Shown piece after piece: positions 1 through 6,550 of a stretch of 23,888 nt of DNA. The position numbers and the translations under genes were made by a program. The stretch is from positions 1-23,888 of the forward strand of contig CAZNYN010000028.1 of the NCBI GenBank assembly GCA_964577295.1. The letters run 5' to 3'. The notes under the pieces are model-generated. The model did not search any database, had not been told where the DNA came from, and saw only the letters and a list, made by a program, of their open reading frames with translations. This stretch comes from CAZNYN01 sp964577295. GTDB lineage: Bacteria; Synergistota; Synergistia; Synergistales; Synergistaceae. Position 1 is the stretch's first letter, and every line of letters begins with the position of its first letter.

Positions 1-761
1 GCGGCTTTTGCTGCGAAATCGGTGCAGTGGCATGGGTGCATTTCTCTTATTCCTATGGACTTTAAATAATCCGAGGTTTCGCGGAGTCTGCTCGTTTCGC
101 AGGAGAGAAGGTGAAGGCCTCCCACTATATCGGCAACACGTTTTTCTCCCGTGATATTGCGCGCGTGTTCCGCAATGTTGCATATTCCCGAGTGGGAACA
201 GCCTGTGATTATGACAAGGCCGTCTTTACTCTCATACACCAAAGCGGAATCATCCATGCAGAAATCTTCCGATTCTCCGTCCGAGGTTACAATGTTTCCT
301 ACTGCTTTTCTGGCCGTGATAAGCTCCGGTATTTCACCGAGCCACGTGAGCCCTTCTGCAAGCTCCGCAGGCTCGCTCGTGAGCTTCACATCGAAAAAAC
401 AGCTCAGAGCGTCGGCTTTCATCATTGTGCCTATGACATTTTGCCTATGATGCTTGTTTTCAAATACCTGCGGGTGAGCTATGAGAGAAGGCTTGGTTTT
501 CATCCCCGCTCTGTCAAACAAGCGCACAAGGTCGTGAGTGCCCCATGTATGGTCATTGTGTCCGTGGGAATAGACAAGCCCGTCCATTTTCGTGATGTCA
601 ATATTTAAAATACCTGCGTTTTTTATAAAAACATCGGAATACCCGGTGTCAAAGAGCCATTTTTTGTCTCCGCACTCTATCCAAAAGGAAAGCCCAGGCT
701 CGCCGAGCAGGTAGCTGTCAATAATAGTGCTGTTGTCACAAAGAACAGTAAGAGAAAGCAT
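1..761 (-). CDS. MBL-fold metallo-hydrolase (COG1237-like), 3' end beyond window
   Basis: The reading frame is open from an ATG at 761 to the window edge, giving 253 residues without a stop. A good ribosome site (GGAGGTG) lies just upstream of the ATG. The metallo-beta-lactamase signature SHGHNDHT is at residues 65-72, with H66, H68, D70 and H71 as expected metal ligands. Later motifs GCSHSGICN, GGLHL and HPCHCTD supply the remaining histidines and the acidic residue. The spacing and the HPCHCTD end resemble the COG1237 group, often labelled 7,8-dihydropterin-6-yl-methyl-aminobenzene 5'-phosphate synthase-like. No signal peptide is seen, so it is probably cytoplasmic. Only the C-terminus is missing. 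The substrate cannot be told from sequence; beta-lactamase activity is not implied. Family confidence is high, function confidence low. Confidence 0.85.
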   Translation of the reverse strand, partial: MLSLTVLCDNSTIIDSYLLGEPGLSFWIECGDKKWLFDTGYSDVFIKNAGILNIDITKMDGLVYSHGHNDHTWGTHDLVRLFDRAGMKTKPSLIAHPQVFENKHHRQNVIGTMMKADALSCFFDVKLTSEPAELAEGLTWLGEIPELITARKAVGNIVTSDGESEDFCMDDSALVYESKDGLVIITGCSHSGICNIAEHARNITGEKRVADIVGGLHLLSCETSRLRETSDYLKSIGIREMHPCHCTDFAAKA

Positions 762-793
762 TGGACACCTCCGCTCATATCTTTTTAAATAAG

Positions 794-838
794 TCCTATT
801 CCCAAAACTTTTTCTTTTTGCCTCTTTTGGGAATAGGA
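794..838. repeat. 14-bp perfect inverted repeat upstream of the MBL hydrolase
   Basis: The arms 794-807 (TCCTATTCCCAAAA) and 825-838 are exact reverse complements separated by a 17-nt pyrimidine-rich loop. The repeat sits 33 bp upstream of the hydrolase start codon and beyond the liv terminator. There is no clean T-run after the stem in either direction, so it is a poor intrinsic terminator. It could be an operator or a 5' leader hairpin of the hydrolase mRNA. Confidence 0.6.
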
Positions 839-884
839 TATCATTATCGGATGACTGAGGCAACAGCAGAGTGAGCTCATTCAT

Positions 885-916
885 AAAAAAGCGGCGTCCA
901 TCCCGTGATGAACGCC
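885..916 (-). terminator. Intrinsic terminator after livF
   Basis: Read on the minus strand, 24 nt after the livF stop, a stem GGCGT/ACGCC (912-916 with 893-897) extends over one mismatch into CATC/GATG with a 4-nt loop. It is followed by GC and six T residues (885-890 on the plus strand are A). This is a standard rho-independent terminator and marks the end of the liv operon. Confidence 0.8.
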
Positions 917-939
917 ACCTTGAATATCCCGATGCCGCT

Positions 940-1644
940 TTAGCCTCCGAGGTAAGCGTCTATTACACGCTTGTCGCTTAGGAGTTCCTTGCCTGCACCC
1001 TGCAGTGTGATGGCTCCCACTTCAAGTACGTAGGCATAGTCCGCCACTTTCAGTGCGCTGAAGGCGTTCTGCTCAACAAGGAGAACCGTCTTTCCCTCTT
1101 TGTTTATCTCTCTTATTATTTCAAAAACTTCTTCGACAAGTATCGGAGCAAGACCGAGAGAAGGCTCGTCCATCATTATTAGTTCCGGGTCGCTCATCAG
1201 GGCGCGCGCCAAGGCAAGCATCTGCTGTTCCCCGCCCGAGAGTGTTCCGCCCTTCTGCCAGGAGCGTTCTTTCAGCCTGGGGAAGAGGGTGAAAGCTTTT
1301 TCGATTGATGCGTCGAAACCGGCTTTGTCCTTGCGTGTGTAGCCGCCGAGGTGAAGATTCTCAAGCACTGTGAGCTGAGGAAAAATTCTGCGTCCTTCGG
1401 GGCAGAGAGCTATTCCCGAAGCTAAGATATCCTCGGGCAGAAGTTTCATTATGTCCTTGCCGTTCCAGGTTATAGAGCCTTTTTTGCCCTTAACGAGCCC
1501 CGCAGTCGCACGCAGTGTGCTGCTCTTGCCGGCTCCGTTCGCTCCTATGAGGGTGACTATTTTACCTTTGGGGACTTCTATAGACACACCGCGGATAGCC
1601 TGTATTCCGCCGTAGCGAACTTCAAGATTATCAATCTTTAACAT
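940..1644 (-). CDS. livF: Branched-chain amino acid ABC transporter ATP-binding protein LivF
   Basis: A 234-residue ATPase, the usual LivF length. Walker A GANGAGKSS is at 34-42, the ABC signature LSGGEQQ at 135-141, and Walker B LIMMDE at 155-160. It is followed by LLVEQNA, in which the H-loop histidine is replaced by glutamine, as is usual for the LivF family. It pairs with LivG on the cytoplasmic face to power uptake of leucine, isoleucine, valine or related amino acids. The ATG at 1644 lies inside the end of livG (14-nt overlap) with AAGGAGG upstream, so translation is probably coupled. It is the last gene of the liv operon and is followed by a terminator. Confidence 0.96.
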   Translation of the reverse strand: MLKIDNLEVRYGGIQAIRGVSIEVPKGKIVTLIGANGAGKSSTLRATAGLVKGKKGSITWNGKDIMKLLPEDILASGIALCPEGRRIFPQLTVLENLHLGGYTRKDKAGFDASIEKAFTLFPRLKERSWQKGGTLSGGEQQMLALARALMSDPELIMMDEPSLGLAPILVEEVFEIIREINKEGKTVLLVEQNAFSALKVADYAYVLEVGAITLQGAGKELLSDKRVIDAYLGG

Positions 1645-2416
1645 AAGCGGCGGCCTCCTTTCCGAGATATGCCTCTATTACTCTGGGGTTAGAGCGTATT
1701 TCCGACGGTGTTCCCTGAGCTATGAGCTGACCGTAGTCCAGCACCCATATCCATTCGGATACTCCCATGACAACTTTCATGTCATGCTCTATAAGAAGAA
1801 TCGTCAGTTTGAACTTGTCCCTTATCTGCCTGATAAAGTCCATAAGCTCTCCGCTCTCCTGAGGGTTCATGCCGGCGGCGGGCTCGTCTAGCAGCAGGAA
1901 CTTTGGCTCTGTGGCAAGAGCTCTTGCTATCTCCAAGCGGCGCTGAGCGCCGTATGGAAGCCCTGTCGCGATTTCTCCCGCCAACTGTCCGAGACCTACG
2001 GATTCAAGGAGCATCATAGACTTCTCACGTATCTCTCGTTCTTCTTTTATGCAGCTCGGGAGCATGAAGGGAGCGCCCCACCACGGAGACTTCTGCCTTA
2101 CGCGGCAGGCAGTCATAACATTCTGGAGCACGGTGCCCCCCGCAAAGAGCCTGATGTTCTGGAAGGTTCGCGCAATGCCGGTGCGGCACACGTCATGAGG
2201 CTTCATGGCTGTGATGTCTTTGCCCATGAAGATGACTTTGCCCTCTGTCGGCTTATAGAAGCCCGTTACTATGTTAAAGCAGGTCGTCTTTCCCGCTCCG
2301 TTCGGCCCGATGAGGCTTGATATTGTGCCCTCTTCGACGTCTATTGTGAAGTTGCCTACGGCGGTAAGTCCGCCGAATCTTATGGTGACATTTTCTGTTT
2401 TGAGAACGGAAGCCAT
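1631..2416 (-). CDS. livG: Branched-chain amino acid ABC transporter ATP-binding protein LivG
   Basis: A 261-residue ABC ATPase. Walker A GPNGAGKTT is at 37-45, the variant signature LPYGAQRR (typical of LivG) at 153-160, Walker B FLLLDE at 173-178, and the H-loop histidine at 211 (LLIEHDM). It has the longer LivG-type insert after the Q-loop. It forms the nucleotide-binding pair with LivF and contacts the LivH and LivM permeases. The start codon directly follows the livM stop, with a GGAAGGGGGA ribosome site in the livM tail; the end overlaps livF. Nothing is missing. Confidence 0.96.
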   Translation of the reverse strand: MASVLKTENVTIRFGGLTAVGNFTIDVEEGTISSLIGPNGAGKTTCFNIVTGFYKPTEGKVIFMGKDITAMKPHDVCRTGIARTFQNIRLFAGGTVLQNVMTACRVRQKSPWWGAPFMLPSCIKEEREIREKSMMLLESVGLGQLAGEIATGLPYGAQRRLEIARALATEPKFLLLDEPAAGMNPQESGELMDFIRQIRDKFKLTILLIEHDMKVVMGVSEWIWVLDYGQLIAQGTPSEIRSNPRVIEAYLGKEAAAYVKD

Positions 2417-3460
2417 TTACGCGTCCCCCTTCCGTCCGAAGCGTTTAGTCAGGCTGTCCCAACTGAACTCGTATCCCCCGATAATACCCTCTCTGCGATA
2501 GAGTATTATAAAGAGCAGGACGACAGAGAATATAACCATTCTCATGCCCGGGATTCCCGCAATTTGGAAAGAGCCTATTTCGATTGTGTCCTCGACAAAG
2601 CGCAGCCACTCCAAAAGGACTGTGATTACTACGGCTCCGACCATTGAGCCGGTTATCGAGCCCAAGCCTCCTGCTACAACTATCATAAGTATGTTGAAGG
2701 TAAGCTGGAAGTTAAACATCTTTGGGTCGATAGTGGTGATGAGGCTTCCCATGAGAGCTCCGCCAACTCCGGCAAAGAAAGCTCCTATGGAGAAGGATAT
2801 CGCCTTGTACTTGAATGTGTCGATTCCCATAGCCTTGGATGCGACTTCATCATCCCTTATGGCTTTGAGGCAGTTGCCGAAGTTGCTTGACAAGAGCTTA
2901 ATTATCACGTAGAAGGTCAGGACGCACCAGAAATAGTTCCAGCCTAAGTTCGCATAAGCGGGAATGCCCTTGAGCCCGAGAGCTCCGTTTGTAACGGGGG
3001 TTATGTTGGTGAATACGACTCTTATAATTTCCGCAAAACCCAAAGTCGCGATACCGAGATAGTCTCCGCCGAGACGAAGCACAGGCAGTGCTATCAGAAG
3101 CCCGAATAAAGCGGCAACAAGACCGCCTGCAAGCACCGATACAAAGAAGGGCGCTGACATTACGGAGAAGGGCCATATTATCGGTTCGAGTATGTACATC
3201 ATCTCTTTTTGAGCCGCGGGAATGATAAGCAGCGCGCTTACATAAGCTCCGACAGCCATAAAGCCCGCATGTCCGAGCGAGAACATGCCCGTAAAGCCGT
3301 ATATGAGGTTCAGACTCAGAGCGAGTATCGCGTTTACAGCTATCAGGTTGAGCACCTGTATTGAGTACCCGTCAAGGTTGCCCTGTGCCCACCACAGGAA
3401 TGCGCAAAGGATGGCAAGACAGATAATATTCGCGGTGGTTTTTGTTTTCTTATCCATCAT
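2417..3460 (-). CDS. livM: Branched-chain amino acid ABC transporter permease LivM
   Basis: A 347-residue polytopic inner-membrane protein with about nine or ten hydrophobic segments. The family motif GFTGMFSLGHAGFMAVGAY lies at 55-73. The cytoplasmic coupling motif AIRDDEVASKAMGID, which docks on the ATPases, is at 200-214. The gene starts with ATGATG and overlaps the livH stop by 4 nt (ATGA), with GGAGG upstream, so the two permeases are translationally coupled. Its C-terminus is charged and ends immediately before livG. Length and motifs match LivM rather than LivH. Confidence 0.95.
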   Translation of the reverse strand: MMDKKTKTTANIICLAILCAFLWWAQGNLDGYSIQVLNLIAVNAILALSLNLIYGFTGMFSLGHAGFMAVGAYVSALLIIPAAQKEMMYILEPIIWPFSVMSAPFFVSVLAGGLVAALFGLLIALPVLRLGGDYLGIATLGFAEIIRVVFTNITPVTNGALGLKGIPAYANLGWNYFWCVLTFYVIIKLLSSNFGNCLKAIRDDEVASKAMGIDTFKYKAISFSIGAFFAGVGGALMGSLITTIDPKMFNFQLTFNILMIVVAGGLGSITGSMVGAVVITVLLEWLRFVEDTIEIGSFQIAGIPGMRMVIFSVVLLFIILYRREGIIGGYEFSWDSLTKRFGRKGDA

Positions 3461-4350
3461 ATTTTATCCTCCGCATTCTCGCCCATAAGGCCCGTAGGCT
3501 TTACGAACAGTATCATTATCAGAAGCACAAAGGCAAAAGCGTCGCGGTAGCCCGAAAGTGCAGGGAAGAAGGCTATTATCATTATCTCCATAAAGCCGAG
3601 AATAAGTCCTCCTATCATAGCTCCCTGAACGGAGCCTATGCCTCCGAAGACTGCGGCTATAAAGGCTTTGAAGCCCGGAAATACTCCCATAAAGGGGTGA
3701 ATCTGAGGGTATCTCAGAGCCCACATTATGCCTGCCGCCGCCGCGAGAGCGGAGCCTATGGCGAATGTCAGAGCTATGATTCTGTCAACTTTGACTCCCA
3801 TGAGGCGTGTTGTTTCGATATCCTTTGATATCGCTCTCATTGCAAGTCCGGGCGGTGTCTTATAGAGCACCCAGAGAAGCCCCAGGACAAGAATCAAGGT
3901 CATAATGGGGACAAAGATTGCGAGAGGCAGGATTCGGATATTGCCGAACTGCATAACTGTAACAAGAGCTTCAAGCCTCGGCATAGGCTTAGGAACGCCG
4001 GTAAAGAGCACGAGGCATATATTTTCAATAAAGAAGGATACACCGATAGCGCTTATGAGAGCGGATATTCTGGGAGCGTCGCGAAGAGGCCTGTAGGCTA
4101 TCCTGTCCACCATAACGCCGAATACCGCAGTGCCTGCTATGGCGAGAAGCACAGCGGCAACCCAAGGAAGGTTCAGCACGGTTATCCCCAAAAAAACAAA
4201 GTAGGCGCTTATCATAAAGATATCGCCGTGCGCAAAATTTATAAGACGCAATATGCCGTAGACCATCGTATAGCCTATTGCTATAAGTCCGTAAAGGCTT
4301 CCCAGCGTAAGAGCGTTAAAAGCATGCTGGATAAACATATCAAGTGTCAT
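3457..4350 (-). CDS. livH: Branched-chain amino acid ABC transporter permease LivH
   Basis: A 297-residue membrane permease, the standard LivH length. The family motif around YGILRLINFAHGD is at 31-43, and the ATPase-coupling motif RAISKDIETTRLMG is at 172-185. Most of the rest is hydrophobic helices. The start at 4350 has a GAGGGG ribosome site seven bases upstream. It is separated from livK by 70 nt that contain a strong hairpin, and it overlaps livM by 4 nt. With LivM it forms the transmembrane channel. Confidence 0.95.
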   Translation of the reverse strand: MTLDMFIQHAFNALTLGSLYGLIAIGYTMVYGILRLINFAHGDIFMISAYFVFLGITVLNLPWVAAVLLAIAGTAVFGVMVDRIAYRPLRDAPRISALISAIGVSFFIENICLVLFTGVPKPMPRLEALVTVMQFGNIRILPLAIFVPIMTLILVLGLLWVLYKTPPGLAMRAISKDIETTRLMGVKVDRIIALTFAIGSALAAAAGIMWALRYPQIHPFMGVFPGFKAFIAAVFGGIGSVQGAMIGGLILGFMEIMIIAFFPALSGYRDAFAFVLLIMILFVKPTGLMGENAEDKI

Positions 4351-4370
4351 AAGAAATCCCCTCGTTCCTG

Positions 4371-4400
4371 AAAAGAGGGAAGGGCTGAAAGCCCCTCCCC
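4371..4400 (-). terminator. Hairpin between livK and livH, probable partial terminator
   Basis: On the minus strand an 11-bp GC-rich stem (4390-4400 with 4376-4386, two G-U pairs) closes a 3-nt loop and is followed by CTCTTTT. It lies 20 nt after the livK stop and before livH. The T-run is short and interrupted, which suits a leaky terminator or mRNA-stabilising hairpin. This would allow the binding protein to be made in excess over the membrane components. Confidence 0.65.
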
Positions 4401-4420
4401 ACAGCTTGGTATGTTATAAG

Positions 4421-5557
4421 TTATTTGGGGTCGACAACGGTAAGGAATATTCTCTTGCCGTTTTTAATCTGCATAATACCTACAGACTTTTCGGCATCAT
4501 GTGTCGCGTTGATTGTTGTAAGTCCTGTTACTCCGGCAAAACCCTTTGTTGCTGCAAGGGCCGCTGTAATCTTTTCGGGGTTGTCGCTGTTCGCGCGCTT
4601 GATTGAATCAAGAATGATCATGTATGCGTCATATCCGCATGCTGCGAGAGCGTTCGGATCTTTTCCCGCAAAGGCCTTCTTCCAGCCGTCCGTGAACTTC
4701 TTCTGTGTCGCGTTCATCTTGGGCATCTCTGGAGCGTATGCGAATGTTGTGAAGCTGAAGCCTTCGACAGACTTTCCGCCTATCTTGACTATTTCGGGGT
4801 TGTCCATTGCGTCGCCGCCGAGAATCTTAAACTTCGCTCCGAGCTCTCTTGCCTGACGCATAATGATTGCGCCTTCCGCAAAGTTGGCGGGGATGTAGAG
4901 AACGTCGGGATTCTTGCTGATTATCTCTGTAAGCTGAGCTGTGAAGTCCTGGTCGCCCTTCTGATAGTTGAGCTTCGCTACGACCTTGCCGCCGTTCTTT
5001 GTAAAGTTGCGCTCAAAGAAGGAGGAAAGTCCGACGCTGTAGTCCTCGGTAACTTCGATAAGGCATGCCGCTGTCTTCGCCTTGAGGTTTGACTTTGCAA
5101 ACTCGGCAGCTCCCGCTCCCTGGAAGGGGTCGATGAAGCAGACGCGGAAGGAATACTTCTTGCCCTGAGTTACGAGCGGGTTTGTGCAGGATGTGCCGAC
5201 CATCGGGGTCTTTGCCTTCTCTGCAACTTCTCCGCCCGCCATTGCGAGTGATGAACCGTATGTTCCGATAATGGCGTTGACCTTTTCTTTTTCAACGAGT
5301 CTCTTGACTGCGTTTGCTGCTTCGACCTTGTCGCTCTTATTGTCTACAACTACGAGTTCGACCTTTTTGCCCAGAATTGTGGGCATCTCTTTGTGAGCAA
5401 GCTTAACTCCGTCGAGTTCAAGCTGTCCGCCTATCGCGTTTCCGCCGGTTATAGGAAGATAGACACCTATCTTAATCGTATCAGCCGCCATTGCGGCACC
5501 TGCCATCAACATCACCATACAAAAAGCCACTGCAAATTTTCTTCCAAGCTTCACCAT
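4421..5557 (-). CDS. livK: Branched-chain amino acid-binding protein, periplasmic
   Basis: A 378-residue type I periplasmic binding protein (Leu/Ile/Val-binding family). The N-terminus has a basic stretch, a hydrophobic core and an AMA cleavage site around residue 24, so the mature protein begins near ADTIKIGVYLPITGG, which is typical of LivJ/LivK-type proteins. No lipobox cysteine is seen at the cleavage site, pointing to a soluble periplasmic form. It captures the ligand and delivers it to LivH/LivM. It is the first gene of the operon, with ribosome site GAGGGTG and a promoter about 60 bp upstream. Exact ligand preference (leucine, all branched amino acids, or another amino acid) is unknown. 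Confidence 0.94.
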   Translation of the reverse strand: MVKLGRKFAVAFCMVMLMAGAAMAADTIKIGVYLPITGGNAIGGQLELDGVKLAHKEMPTILGKKVELVVVDNKSDKVEAANAVKRLVEKEKVNAIIGTYGSSLAMAGGEVAEKAKTPMVGTSCTNPLVTQGKKYSFRVCFIDPFQGAGAAEFAKSNLKAKTAACLIEVTEDYSVGLSSFFERNFTKNGGKVVAKLNYQKGDQDFTAQLTEIISKNPDVLYIPANFAEGAIIMRQARELGAKFKILGGDAMDNPEIVKIGGKSVEGFSFTTFAYAPEMPKMNATQKKFTDGWKKAFAGKDPNALAACGYDAYMIILDSIKRANSDNPEKITAALAATKGFAGVTGLTTINATHDAEKSVGIMQIKNGKRIFLTVVDPK

Positions 5558-5619
5558 TACGCACCCTCTTCTTTTAAAATTTTATCCAGCCCAAGCTGAA
5601 CCGTACCTATGTGGCTCAC

Positions 5620-5647
5620 ATTATAACTTAAAGTTTCATTTATTTCA
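5620..5647 (-). promoter_or_regulatory. Probable sigma-70 promoter of the liv operon
   Basis: On the minus strand a perfect -10 TATAAT (5620-5625) follows a weak -35 TGAAAT (5642-5647) with a 16-bp spacer. The predicted transcription start leaves a leader of roughly 55 nt before livK. The surrounding 5640-5770 is very AT-rich and holds no gene, which may act as an upstream activating element. Confidence 0.6.
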
Positions 5648-5831
5648 TTAGTAAATATATTATTAAAAAGACTTAATATTCTATCGTGATATATTTGTAA
5701 GATTGAACATGAAATAGCAAAACTTAATGTTTAATGCGTATTAAAATATCCATAGCTGAAAAGTATGTAAAACAGTGAAAAGACAAAAGATATCCTCACG
5801 CGCGACACATTTTACCTAATATATCACAGTA

Positions 5832-5872
5832 AAATAAAAATCAGAGAATGACTCATCCTCTGATTTTTATTT
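5832..5872 (-). terminator. Terminator after nrdG
   Basis: The arms 5832-5846 and 5858-5872 are 15-bp perfect complements (CAGAG core flanked by A/T runs) around an 11-nt loop that contains the nrdG stop codon. On the minus strand the stem ends in TTTTTATTT, giving a rho-independent terminator. The symmetry means it could also stop transcription entering from the plus side. The 3' end of the coding sequence is part of the stem. Confidence 0.8.
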
Positions 5873-6536
5873 GCGGAAAAATTTTCTGCAGCTCTTCGGG
5901 CCGCACTGCCGGGCATTCCAAAAAGCTTTCGTCAAGACAGTTGACAGGCTTAAAGCACTGAATAATCCAATGAGAGTCGTCCGACAGCTCGGAGCGTATC
6001 TCATGCAGGTCATCCTCGCTCATAATGCGCGGTGTGTAAGTCGTGCGGAACTCGTAAGACGGAGCTTTTGACTTTATAAGTTTTATGCTCTTTTTCAAAA
6101 TATCGGGTGATATTCCGCTTCCGGTAACAATTTTGATGCGTTCCGCATCAAGAGGAGCTTTAACATCCATGGCTATGTGGCTTACCAGAGCCATGTCCAA
6201 AATCTTCTCCAAAATCTCGGGAAAAGAGCCGTTGGTATCAAGCTTCACAGGCAGAGAGAGAGTTTTAAGTTCATTCAGAAGCACAAAAAGTCCGCTCCAA
6301 AGACACGGCTCTCCCCCTGTGACGACAACTCCGTCCAAAAAGTTCCTGCGCCTCTTTATATCACCGAGTATTTTGGCAATCGGCACAGGCTCTGTCTCTT
6401 CTCTCACAAGCTCCCTGTTATGACACCAGGGACAGCGGAAATTGCACCCTTCCGTAAATATGACCGAAGCGACACGCCCGTCCCAGTCCAGAAAAGAAGC
6501 GGGGAGATATCCCCCCGCCGAAAGTTCATCAATCAT
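5853..6536 (-). CDS. nrdG: Anaerobic ribonucleotide reductase activating protein (radical SAM)
   Basis: A 227-residue radical SAM enzyme. The [4Fe-4S] motif CNFRCPWC supplies C31, C35 and C38, followed by H39 and, further on, TGGEP, a conserved SAM-binding stretch. It would cleave S-adenosylmethionine and place the radical on the C-terminal glycine of the NrdD encoded directly upstream (14-nt gap). Its length and N-terminus fit the NrdG-like group found with NrdD proteins rather than pyruvate formate-lyase activase, and it has no extra ferredoxin-type cluster domain. No clear ribosome site is visible before the ATG at 6536, so translation may depend on coupling to nrdD. The last codons form part of the terminator stem. 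Confidence 0.9.
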   Translation of the reverse strand: MIDELSAGGYLPASFLDWDGRVASVIFTEGCNFRCPWCHNRELVREETEPVPIAKILGDIKRRRNFLDGVVVTGGEPCLWSGLFVLLNELKTLSLPVKLDTNGSFPEILEKILDMALVSHIAMDVKAPLDAERIKIVTGSGISPDILKKSIKLIKSKAPSYEFRTTYTPRIMSEDDLHEIRSELSDDSHWIIQCFKPVNCLDESFLECPAVRPEELQKIFPQIKIRG

Positions 6537-6550
6537 AGCTTAAAACCGTA

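Noticed and set aside
111..608. Open frames on the plus strand opposite the left-end gene
   Set aside because: The minus-strand frame from 761 has the full HxHxDH motif and a ribosome site; the plus frames are shadows.
1..761. Beta-lactamase (antibiotic resistance) label for the left-end gene
   Set aside because: The fold is shared, but the HPCHCTD ending and layout fit COG1237-like hydrolases. There is no signal peptide, and nothing indicates antibiotic hydrolysis.
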